Assembly (NCBI GenBank): GCA_023853785.1
Contig: JAJIRX010000567.1
Coordinates: 248,001-312,000, forward strand
DNA from: Psilocybe azurescens
Lineage: Eukaryota > Basidiomycota > Agaricomycetes > Agaricales > Agrocybaceae
DNA: 64,000 bases
Reading direction: 5' to 3'
The notes beneath the pieces were generated by a model, which did no database searches, had not been told where the DNA came from, and worked only from the letters and a program-made list of their open reading frames with translations. The translations under genes were made by a program, and so were the position numbers. Shown in pieces: positions 21,047 to 32,100 of the stretch (within the stretch, counting starts at the first letter, position 1; the number at the start of each line of letters is the position of its first letter).

Positions 21047-22722
21047 TCATGTCATACCGTGATGCTTCATTGATGCATCGAGTAAATCGACATTGTTGGA
21101 ACAGAGCCCAAATTTGACTCCTGATCGCGATAGCTTGACAAGGCGTAGCAAAATATTCCTATCAGTGCAAATTCTAGATCCAACGTCGAGCTCCCAATCA
21201 CCATTTCCGTAGGTTGATACTGATCGGATCGGCCGCCCACCAGTGGCCAGTTCACCATCCTCCCAGGGCCCTGACAACCGTGAAATCGATTGCCAAAACA
21301 ATGAATCCCAAGAAGCAGAATCGCACTCCCAGCAGCATATGGATTCGAGCTTCGGGAGAAATAATGTCTGATAATGGCCCGATGTATCCAAAAAAAAGCC
21401 GTTGGCGAGGGCGCTCAGTAACAGGTGTACTTGGATGTCGGTATGATGTGATGGTTTAATGTTCAAATTGACCATACAGGGCAAATTTTGCAATATCGGC
21501 ATCAGCGTTTCAAAATCACAGTCAACATAATGTATCGACAAATGTGTCAAACACATAGAAGATCGATTAGTGAGGGAGGTGATAGAGTTCCAGAGGGATA
21601 TATCTTCGTCGTCTATGTTTGCAAGTTGGAGATGTGTTAAGTTTGGAAATGTGAAACTTTGAAAGAACATCCCGATATCTTCCCCTTCGTAGTGGCTGAG
21701 GAAGAGACTCTGTAGTCCATGAAGTACAACGGGCTGGTCGGGCAATACATAGTCTTGCCAGTCTTCTGATTCCGCAGCGTCTATGCCCTCAATGTGACAA
21801 TACACCAACTGCGGGGTTTGTTGTAAAGTTCGATGCACTCATCCAAATGGATGCAGGACCGGATGAGTGCTATGTCCGTGACGTCGCTCCAATGAATGCC
21901 TACCGACTTGAAGTGAATATCATCCAATTGAACACAAGATGGTCGCGGCTTCATAGCGTCCATAGCGGAATTGAAGATATAATTTGCCTCGGGCCTCGAA
22001 CCTAACCCTGTGATAGACAGATTGCGCAAGATAGGTGCACCCCTTGAATCTCCGCAGATCAATCGGAGTTGTTCAGGATGGCATTTGATACCCAGGTTCT
22101 GCCAGTGGTTTGAGTGTTGATTTATAATGGAGATGATGCGACGAAATCCAGCGTTTGTTCGAGTGGTTGACTCGGAGGAGAAATCTAAATCTATAAGCAT
22201 TGAAAGAGGGAGCTGTCCGGATCTCTGAAGCCATCCCTCGACTTTGTCTACGTATGCATCTTCCATTTGGGCTTCGAGAGAAATGCATATACGAGTCCAG
22301 AGAGACGGTAAGGACCATGCAATATGACGCCAGGTTTGACATACGGCCCCTAGTATCAATGGCGTGGAGGACTGGTACTGTGGTATTTCCCAATCGCTTG
22401 AATTGTATGGACCGCATTCTTTACTGCAAATCTCGAAAACTCTTGACGTTAGTTCTGGCGGAAGTCGGCGGGTAATTGGGTCGTGGTGATGGTTAATCTC
22501 TGTACGCAGGTCGCGTCTGAGGATCAACAAATTGTTGAGGGCAGGCTCTTTCGCCGCAACGATCTGGGCCTCGAGCTTGATGGACTGTTGGCATGGAAGG
22601 CAAGGTGCCCCGTCTGAAATGTTGCAGCCTTCGTAAACTTTAACTTCTCCCTGTGGCATTTTGTGTTTGTCGAAATCAAATGATAGACTGACGGCTGCTG
22701 GTTCAGAGTTCGAGATAGTCAA
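21047..22722 (-). pseudogene. F-box-like protein, copy F4 (single frameshift)
   Basis: The N-terminal frame (22722-21781, 313 aa) starts M-T-I-S-N-S-E-P-A and holds the F-box (L-P-P-E-L-T-S-R-V-F-E-I-C, then A-V-C-Q-T-W-R-H-I-A-W-S-L-P-S-L-W). The C-terminal frame (21838-21047) continues the alignment with F3 through Q-A-P-Q-L-like and L-L-S-A-L-A-N-G-F-F-L-D-T to the family end. They separate at about 21,821-21,830, where F4 has AAAG and F1 has AAAAG. One added A would restore a ~555-aa protein, so this may be a homopolymer error rather than a true break. Unlike F1 and F2, F4 has no shift at the L-L-S-A-L-A-N site. It is convergent with DUB copy 5. Confidence 0.75.
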
Positions 22723-23389
22723 GCAAGGGGGTTAAAGCGTTAAGTAGAACTTCGGTTCTGTACTGGTCAGGTTCGAGTTGACAGCTGTCTGCAAAACCCA
22801 AGGCTGCGTTCAAATTTTTCATGTGTGCGCCTTTGTTTGGCTCAAAACAATCTCTTTTGGTAATCCGTATGATGCAAAAGACTGAGTCACCGCCAATTTG
22901 GACAGCAGCCAAATTGGCCGACGAAAAAAATTGTAAGTAATCCCCAAGAAATTTGAAATTTCTGGCACAAAACACCCATTAAGGCAAAATTGAGCAAAAA
23001 CCGAATTTCAAATTGCATGAGCAGCATAGAAACCATAGATAACGATCGATAAGAGCTTCCTGAATAATCACAAATCCACCCAACGCCATTAGCACGACTC
23101 AACGAGCAGCTTCAGCGTGAGCTCGTGAAGGAAAGGCCTGCAAACATCTCCTTAATAACCGATTAGATAACAAATATACCTAATTTGGAATGTATTATGT
23201 CAACCTGCCAAATTCAAGCAGTCAAAAAAGATTAACTCGGTCAGTTTTGACCAATCAAAACGGTCCAGTAGTTTTGATCCTCTCATAATTCTGCGTCGAT
23301 TTACTAGACCGATAAAAATTTCATGAAGTTTTGACTACCCTACACCGTTTGTCACAACTTGGTGGTGACTAAGTCTTTCGCACCATAGC

Positions 23390-23530
23390 ACGGATGACAC
23401 AAATATCGCTTGCTTGTTCCTCTACGCCACATTGGTCCTTTCCCCACTCTTATAGCTTCTTCTCTCAATATAAAGCTATCTCATAGCAATATATGCACTG
23501 GTTTCTCCTGACAACGACTGTAACCCGGGA
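23390..23530 (+). repeat. Relic of a sixth unit: DUB upstream region only
   Basis: This segment matches 10,720-10,880 and 17,070-17,210: ATCGCTTGCTTGTTCCTC, CTTTCCCCACTCTTxTAGCTTCTT, and CATAGCAATATATGCACTGG. Similarity ends near where the DUB ATG should be. It marks the right-hand end of the recognisable array. Confidence 0.55.
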
Positions 23531-26500
23531 CTCAGAAAGGTGTCAATTGGCGCTGACAATCACACGAACTTGCTTCATTGTTCCTAAAATGCGGAAAAAC
23601 TCTGATCACAGCCTGCGACGTAAACGCTGCTTTATGCGTGCCAACTCTGAACATTGTACCATCATTAAATTGGAGTGTCTAGGCTATCTCAATTCTCTTT
23701 AACCATACTATCATCATTAGCAGGCAGAAATGATGATGACAGCCACACCTGTTAAATCCGGGAAATTGAGGCAGCTGTTTGACAAGAAAAGGCAGAGCTC
23801 AAAGTGTGGTAAAGGCGCACGCCGGAGCTTTGAAAAGGTACATGCATGCATAACGCAAGGTGAATATGCGGAACGGACAAGTCGACATTTAGAATAATAT
23901 CACATACTCTTTCCCCAGCCCTTCAGAATTCCTCCATATCACTTGTAAGCACCGGAACATCCAGGATCTGAGGCAATGCGCGTGCATAGACGCCTAACCA
24001 CACGGTGAACTTGACATTCAGAGCCTCACGGCAGTGTTCATTATGCCAGAATTAAAACAGAAGTCTCATGTCAACAGTGAACATCGATCTTTCACATTCA
24101 AGTCACCTGCGGCTCGTCTGTGAGGCAAACGCGTGGGTAAGCAGCATACCCCAGTAGACCAGCAGACATTCAGTCACAGACCAAACCAAGGCAGCAAACA
24201 TGATTGTAAACATGAGGGTGGTTCAAGAAACGGATATCCTTCTTTATCTTGACGTGCACAGCCAGACTGTCATTAGGGAAAGCCTTTGCTGAAAAATTAG
24301 GACATGGCCGATCCTTTTGTCGGGTGTATTCTTTCAAGACACCAAGTTAGGTCTAGCAGCTGTTGTGACACTTCCGCATTTCCAAAGCTTGATTTGTTTG
24401 TACAGTCATCTTGAAAAGTTGTAAATCAACACAAATACTAGAGATGTAAAAAACATTGAACCGTTTGTGGTAATAGACAGAGACGTGTAGTATTAAGGCG
24501 CAGGCATGGGTAGATTCGCGATAATAGTTTCCATCGGCTTTGCAATTAGCACAGAGTTATACCCTAGAGTGCGCCATACTCATGCACGTACAATCGCAAC
24601 ATATCCAGAAGCAAAGCTCAGTGCATCTTTTTCCAGAACCATAATGTGAACGATGACAGAAGCGCTTGGTCCCGACTGTATTCTTCTAATACCGCAAGTA
24701 AGATGTTCTTTGGTAGTTTCTCGGAGTAGTAGAGGGTGCCTAAGAGAGCTGTCAGAACGGTCCAAGGCTTCAAACGATGCATGGTTGCGGGAATACGAGT
24801 AGAAGATGCCAAGAACAACATTGGGGACAAGACTTTGAACATTCCCACAATGTAATTGTTGAACTCCGGCCGATTGCAATCCGATTGGGCAGTTAGAATG
24901 CCTAGACCTGCCTTCGAACTTGAGCTTGAAAGCTTGACGTGTCGCCTCCAATCGAATTCTGTTGACAAAAGGGAAATTTAGCTATCTACTCTGGCTCTGC
25001 CGCTATCAGAATTTGACAGACCCACGGTCTTACTGTTTAATCGATTTACTTTCTACAGAGAAGCCTTCGGCGATTGGGAACATCGAAAAGTTTGTGGCCA
25101 ATCATATTCTAATCCCACCCACCCAGCACTGCATAGTTGTAAACCTGTATTACCTCTATTCAATGAGTCAAAGGATCGCATTTTCACACTTTGAGCTGAT
25201 TCGTTTGATTCGCGTTTTGAGCAACCCGCACGCACTGCTTTATGTGTTCCCAGCCATTATATGAAAATGTGAAATCCTTGATATAGGTTTGCACTCATAC
25301 GAGGATCTGCCGCAGGTCTCAGCCCAAGCGCGGTGCAACACTGACCGCCAGAGCATGTCAGCTGATTTATTGTAGCACCAGGCTCACGGAATCGACTGCG
25401 CAGCCCATTTTCTTCCCGTAGAGAAATATTGATCCCAAAGCGTTGGCAGTTTTAGACCGTCGCACTCAGAAATATGCTCAGCCTCTAATTTGCGGCTATC
25501 GTGTCCGGCGCAGCTAGGTGAAATGACCTGCCCGGGCGCTATACGCCGGCAACGGCTGTGCAGTATGCACAAGATCAGTCGAACGGTCCGAGTTGGACGC
25601 GTTCTATTGATAACGCACCAGAGAGTTCAGTTTGGATCGATTCTCGATTTCGGGTTGCTGAAAGAGGGATTTGTGATAAGATTGATAAGTCTGTTGGATT
25701 CTGTGATACTAGATGGATTATGAATGCATTGATAAGTAGATTGAGAGGGATTATAATCATTGGCTTGGCGTTTCGTGAAGAGTCAGTGTGGCACACCATT
25801 TATAAGACATAGGGGCACATAGGCAAAAAATAAAATAAAATAGCAGCCTGTAAAACGAATTGGCTCAGACCTCTCAGATTTTTGCGCCAGTGGAATTATA
25901 TGGAAATTTTGATTGTTTCGTGCTTAGCGCCACAAAGTACACACATCTTAGTTTGATCTTAGTACTTATCGACTACAGTCGACGCATTATACGAATCAAA
26001 TTGGAAGAGTTTGAAATGCGGGATTTCCTCGTACAGTGCATCCTTGCCTCGAGATCGTGTGTCGCGCCGGACTGCCTGATCCAGATAAATTATTTAAAGT
26101 AAAGTATTTTGTCTTTGTTCATCTTTAAGGAACGCGATGCTTAGCGATGCTCGCCGCCCATCAAATAGCACATGCAACTTCGATGTGGACCGATTATTTC
26201 TCGCAGATGTCCAACCCAGTCTTAATTTGGCATCTCTTAGTCAACGTAAAGGTTACTCATAACGTTCTATAATGAATTTTAATTGTACAGTTTGATCTCG
26301 CCTCCTTCCGACATGCTTTGTTGATGAGAAACTTGATGCAATAACAGTATCGAACTTACGCCGGTGGTCGATTATTAAATTCAGGCTAGCTCAGTACTCA
26401 CAAAGTACTTTATTAAGCTCAAAGTCTTAAGGCTCATGCTTCATATGTACAGAGTTATACGAGGGATAAATTTCCCATGAAATCCTTAGAAATCCTTAGA

Positions 26501-28700
26501 GCATAGAGACCGATTGACCATGGACTATACTGTGGAAAGCCAGCCTTCACTTGAGGTAAATGACCTTTAGCCTTAAACTCCGATGATATAGCGAGGGGTC
26601 TATTATCACCTGGCTAGGAGAACTAACTTCAAGGCCTGGGGAACTCGCTTGAACCCCCACGTAGATGACGCACATTCCCCGGCGATACTACGACGACACG
26701 ACAGACGACGTGCTACGCTGCTCATGGAGCTTATACGCTGCTGATAGCGACTGCTACCCATGATCCATCGCCCAGATGCCTGTCCCAGTCACATTGCCTC
26801 TTGTCGCACGTCATTTGCTCAAATGTACCGAGTAGCAGAAGGTCCGAAGTATCCGAGCCACACCCGTGCGTTCTGGCAGCTATGTGTTCCGTCCGCCACT
26901 CTTTTTATGACCTCTACGATCTTTCTTTTCGAAATGCTTAATTGCAATACTCCGAGGTTATTCTGCTTCCAATACATCATGAATGCACTCAATGTACGAG
27001 ACATCTACTGGAGCCAGTGTTTCCTTGCGAATCTTCGCTTGAATATCGAATAATTATTTCTCGAGGCATTTCTCAAGCCCACTGTAGCTTCACACAGTGA
27101 TAATGCTACATATCGAGTTACGATTGCCAGCATTTCCTGGGAATAAATCTCCGTCATACGAACACTTCCAGATCGTTGGGAGAACCAAATCAAACGTCTC
27201 TTAGTCGGCCTTCGAGCCAGCTGAAGGAAATCCCAATCATCCTGAACCACTAGAACATTTGTCGTAAGTCTGAGCTTAACATTTTCCGTTGAAATATCGC
27301 GAAGAGAAATGGTTAAGCCAATCTTGGATCTCAATAATACAAGGCCATGTATAATGTACACCTTCCATCGCATGATTGTTGGTGATATCCATACCGGTCA
27401 ATGAAGGTGAAAAAGCCTAAGAGTTTCTGATCGATGGATACGGCCTATTGGCTCTCTTATCGATTTCTGCCACTGGCAGGACACTTGGACGGGCTAGAGG
27501 TTTCGAGCAGATGAAGGCCTTTCATCAGTTTTAATGATGGATGTGATAGCCCAGGCCAACTTATTTAAGTGGATGCCTAGGGTTTGATTGTCTCGACGCA
27601 TCGATTGTATATTTGAGGTATTATTTTTGAACTTCGTCTATTCTGGGATTCGCATGTGCGGCCAGTTTCCCCGCAATTAATCTTGGACACGCCATCCGAT
27701 TCAGAGCGAGTATTGGCACAGTCTAGCCAAGCTGACATTGCATAGAGGAATCATTAGCGCACTTAGCATGCTACCTTGAATTACTATGCCGATCATGACG
27801 CGCGAATCGATTGAACGTTGAAATATGGCGGTTAGATATAAAATAGCCCCTATGATAAAGGCGGACAATAATATACAATCAGTGAAAGTACTACCATTGA
27901 GAGACACACAGTGAGGCACCTGACACTATGTTTTCTAGGTCATCCATGAACTGCCAGCCAAGCAAGTGTGTTGCTGAAGCTCCTTCCATCCCTTCCTGAA
28001 TCCTAATGCAACCGCTTGCGAGATGTACCCATAATTTAAGAGCATGGGATGGCACGCCTTAGTGGAGAATTATACTATTCTTGACGTTGCGGATGGAACA
28101 AAGACATGACGGAGTCTATGAACCACCTTCAGTGCAACACTTCAATGCGATTGTGAGCCGCGGGAGTGGCGTATAGCCCAATCATCGTACGCAACTGGAA
28201 CTGCGTCACTGAGCCTCTCGCAAATCGGACCGGCAACCAATGAAATCGAGTCGGAACTTGTCGGAATCACACCCCTCTCCATCCCGAGATGCTATAGATA
28301 AGATCATAGGATCCTAAATTAATTGGTTCACAGTTCGAAGCTAGAAGTGAACCAGTATCATCCGAGTTATCTGATTTACAACCGCGCTATGCGGAAAACG
28401 CCTCCCTCAACCTTCCAGACGGCGTGCAGTGTACTATACATAGGCGGCGGAGTGGACTCGGGAATTTTCCAAAGAATGCGTTAAGTCTTCCGGTATTTTC
28501 ATTCTTGATCGATGCAGCAAGGCTGAGTTCTAGTATACAGCCACCTCTAGAAGTCCAATTCCTTTATGGTTCAGTATTGTATCGCTATAATGACCTCTAG
28601 TGACAATGTGATTCGATTATCGGAAGCGCCATTGACTCGCGAAGACTCCAGCTGATTGTCCGGGACTGGTGGGATTCCTTGAGTTGCTTTCGCAGAAGTT
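23531..28700. other. Gene-poor region, no gene supported
   Basis: There are many stops in all frames and no recognisable domain. The longest frames (24,580-24,968 minus, 27,005-27,373 minus) are under 125 codons. A hydrophobic patch at 27,701-27,919 (minus) could be a membrane-protein relic. Nothing matches the array. Confidence 0.4.
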
Positions 28701-28849
28701 AGCGCTCAATCGGGATTTCACCTTGCGCGACTAAGAACAGATATCGGACTGTCGTCGGGCTCCAGCTCCAGCTCCAACCAAGACTGGTAAGCACTTCAGC
28801 TTTCAAGTGGTTTGCTTATCAATCGATCTTCTGCATTCGCACATTCATA

Positions 28850-29217
28850 ATGCAGACGCGACCTCTACGGACATTGAACCGGCTTCTGTCTTCTTTAGGA
28901 CGATTTTCGCAGGTATGTGTGATCTCGAAGAGAGGGATCAGTCAGCGGTCACCTGCAGTTACCAAGTGCTTTGACATTTATCTGAAAGCATGGTGGAATC
29001 CAAGCGTAATAGAGTCGATTATCACAGCGACAAGCTCGGAGCGGAGGGAATTCACTACCGTTCCCACTCATCCACAGTAGTTGGCTCTTCTCCACTTTAC
29101 ACCCACACTCCAAGTCAAAGAAATTTCCTTCCAAGTTCCATGCCTGCCGCCTCTGGCTCAGCTGCCATATCCGCAAATAACCCACATGTAGGGACATCTA
29201 ATATGGCTTTCATTTGA
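28850..29217 (+). other. Candidate small gene with targeting-like first exon
   Basis: An ATG at 28,850 opens 21 codons rich in Arg/Leu/Ser with no acidic residue (M-Q-T-R-P-L-R-T-L-N-R-L-L), ending at a GTATGT donor at 28,913. This resembles a mitochondrial presequence. A possible second exon ends at the TGA 29,215-29,217 after a Ser/Ala/Asn-rich segment; acceptors CAG near 28,959 and 29,080 are available. No family is recognised and the splice is not proven. Confidence 0.2.
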
Positions 29218-29569
29218 AGCCTCAATTCCGGTGCTAGACCAATCCCTCAACAAACATATGGAAAGCTTCCGCTCAACTACTTGAGCACGCTGGATCCCAC
29301 GACCGTCGAATTGAATACCAGATCTAGAAGTATTCAACTGGCTGCGGCAAGTAGAACGCCGCCAAGCCTCTCGTGCTGCACTGCCCTAGTAACCTGACTT
29401 AGAATAGCGGGTAGGCGGCCGGTGGGCTTAAAGGCCTTTCAGAGGTCAGATGAACCCTCCAAGTAGTACCAACGGCCGTCCGAGCTCAAATCCAATATAG
29501 ATCGATAACATTTTTGCCAAGTGGTCTCGTTAAGTAGACTATACAGTAACGTGCCTTTGACATACGATT

Positions 29570-29735
29570 TCTGCTATAATGTATTGATTTGAGAATCTTA
29601 TCGTTCTCCTTTGAGCATCATCGTACCATACCATGGAAGCGTTTTTCTGCTACTAGTATAATGTATTAAAAGTTAAGAATCTCGTCGTTCTCCTTTCAGT
29701 ATCATCCCAAGATACCGCGGAATAGCGCAAGATTC
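29570..29735. repeat. Imperfect direct repeat, two copies of about 80 bp
   Basis: Two adjacent copies share TATAATGTATT, GAGAATCTTATCGTTCTCCTTT (second copy GAATCTCGTCGTTCTCCTTT) and a following ATCATC block, then TACC/TACCGCGG-type ends. The copies begin at about 29,573 and 29,653. Confidence 0.55.
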
Positions 29736-30016
29736 TGTTGCCAGAATCCGTTTGGTGTTTGAATAATTATGATAAGCAAAATTTGAAGTAACCCATGATA
29801 CGCCAGCCAAATGTATACTGAATTGACCGTCCCCGAGCGCTTAGGCATCGCTCAGCAGTTGTCATAGCTCGTTATAAGTTTAGATAGTGTTTCAAGCGGG
29901 TATCATGTAACCGTATCATCGCTGACATAGTCCATGAGTAAGCATCAGTGTATAATCACTCCAAAATCACTTTATTTAACTAACCATGAATTCCGGGACG
30001 GAATGCCACCCGCGTT

Positions 30017-30562
30017 TTGACGATTGGAAAAACCTTACTGAATGACGACAGCGACCTTGAGCTAGATCTCTTTTCCGCAATAGCAGTTTATGACGGCGTT
30101 CTGGGAGAAAACGGGCATTCCGGTGGTCCTCGTTCCCTTCAAGGTTTCGCACACGGAAAGGGGTTTAACGGACAGCATGTTCCACTTCGCAAGAGCACTG
30201 AGCCACATAGATATTACGGGAATAATGGCAAGTCGGCCGCGTCTCGAAGTCTCGAAGAATACACAAGAGTGGTTCTTGGATCTCAGGGTTGTTGGATTCC
30301 AGCTGCCAGTGCTGACCCGCAGCTCGAATTAAAGCAAACCTGCGCAAATTTGGAACATGATAGCGATAGATGTTCTGCAAGAAGGGGAATGCCCATATCT
30401 GCCCGCAGACCAAGTAAGTCGGAGTTTGCGATTCCTGAGAATGCACTACTGGCACAACTTTACATACGCTGGATCCTTGGAACAGCGAGCACCGGAGAAC
30501 ATGAGTATACAATGCAGTTAGCAACCATCATACTTCCAAGAGAATGTGGCCAAGTCGTCTGA
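30017..30562 (+). CDS. Uncharacterised ORF, 181 aa, doubtful
   Basis: This is the longest open frame between the array and 34.9 kb. It has no domain, signal peptide or membrane segment that I recognise. A second frame at 30,090-30,332 also looks coding-like (W-E-K-T-G-I-P-V-V-L-V-P-F), so one of the two is a shadow or the locus is a frame-broken relic. No clear introns or neighbours help. Confidence 0.2.
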   Translation: MTIGKTLLNDDSDLELDLFSAIAVYDGVLGENGHSGGPRSLQGFAHGKGFNGQHVPLRKSTEPHRYYGNNGKSAASRSLEEYTRVVLGSQGCWIPAASADPQLELKQTCANLEHDSDRCSARRGMPISARRPSKSEFAIPENALLAQLYIRWILGTASTGEHEYTMQLATIILPRECGQVV

Positions 30563-30878
30563 GAGCGTCGTGCTCTGTACACGCAGCGCAGCGCAGCTCA
30601 GCTCTTCTAAGCATTCATTGAAGGCAGAGCGTGAGAGGACGAGGTCATCTTTGGATGTGCAAATCACCTCATCTCGCCGTGGGCTTTGCAGGGTGTTGTG
30701 CTGGTGCCGTAAGCCATGTTATCAGAATGGCGTTCTAAGGGTCTGCAGTGATGGTAGCGGTGCACTGCTGCACTGAAGAGTGATCCTGCCGCACCGGCTA
30801 AGGAGGACGGATCGAGCACTGGGCACTGGAAGAGGCGATCATCGCTGTTATATCTATAAATAGATTATCATCTGATCT

Positions 30879-32100
30879 TCACACAGGGCAATGCACGCTG
30901 AGAAAGCTATACATAGATAGATAATGGTACAGCACTACGAAGTCGCTTCGGAGGGGGCGACGGTGATTTACTCTGCTGCGATGTAATCCTAGTTGCCATA
31001 ATATGAGAAGGGAATACGATACCTTGCCTACAGGCGTCTGAGGCTGGCTCGATTCAAGAGTTCCAGGGGTTGGATTCGACTCAGAAGGAATACGTTGGAA
31101 TCCTTGTGGGTGAATTGTGTATCCACGGAAGGCTCTCGTCAGGGACTCGTCTGAAATGAAAGCCACGAAATCCGCTTTTCCTCCCTAGTAGATGAAATGA
31201 AGAGGTAGGGACTCTACTAAAGCAAATCACTACCTTGTACCACGGTGCGTAACGTCATGTCGAGAGAACTGGATTGATGACCGACGAACCGCCCTCAAAG
31301 CTGCCAAGCCCGAGCAGCTTTGTCTTAATTGACGTTAATTAAAGGCGGGTATCTCTTTCATATCAGATTCGTGGACAATTTTTTCTTTTTTTTGAGTAAC
31401 GCGAAGGGTGTGTACGATATTCTCCAGAGCAAGATCATGATCATGTCTGCCTCTTTGTCACCTAGTGCCTCTGGGTCGTTGGAGAAATAGCGCACCGATC
31501 GGTTCGAAGGCAGCTTGGAGGTGGGGCAATTCAGTACTCTGAAAAACTCAAGATCACTGCTTGACCGATTAATACACCGGCAGTTCCCTAATCATTATCA
31601 TCATTATCCTACAGTACTTCCGTTGGGCCTTGGCGCAAATGAACCCTTCAGAAGTGCAACCTCCAGGACAGACAAATCTTTCTTTCTTCCCACTGTCATC
31701 GACTTCAAATCGTCCCCCCTCGCGGATAAGCGACGACGAGGACAATGTTAATGTCGATCATCATCATCTGCACAGCAAAGCACGATTGTTTGAGTCCGAG
31801 ACCCTTCTTTTTCCTCGAACTGATATGGTAATTCCAACACTACTTATATATAATTATCTCGCTATCGTTCAAAGGTAAAAATAGCGAGGCAGATTATAAT
31901 TATAATTACAATATGCCGGCCGGGTGATGAGTCCTCTATTCAAACGTTATTTCTATCTACAGGGTCTGTAATATCGTATCGGACCGGGGGTATGTACGTA
32001 GATAATAAAGAGCACACAACGTACTTACACACAGATACACAGGTCCCTGAGCCTGACGTACTGCAGCATGGCAGTTGGCCGACATGATGAACTCGCAGAT
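30879..32100. other. Coding-like patches, possible relic exons
   Basis: On the minus strand, 31,166 down to about 31,030 reads M-A-F-I-S-D-E-S-L-T-R-A-F-R-G-Y and continues to a possible donor. On the plus strand, 31,639 to about 31,828 reads M-N-P-S-E-V-Q-P-P-G-Q-T-N and ends at a GTAATT. Both look less random than their surroundings, but neither extends into a gene. The rest is AT-rich, with a CATCATCAT patch at 31,757. Confidence 0.2.
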
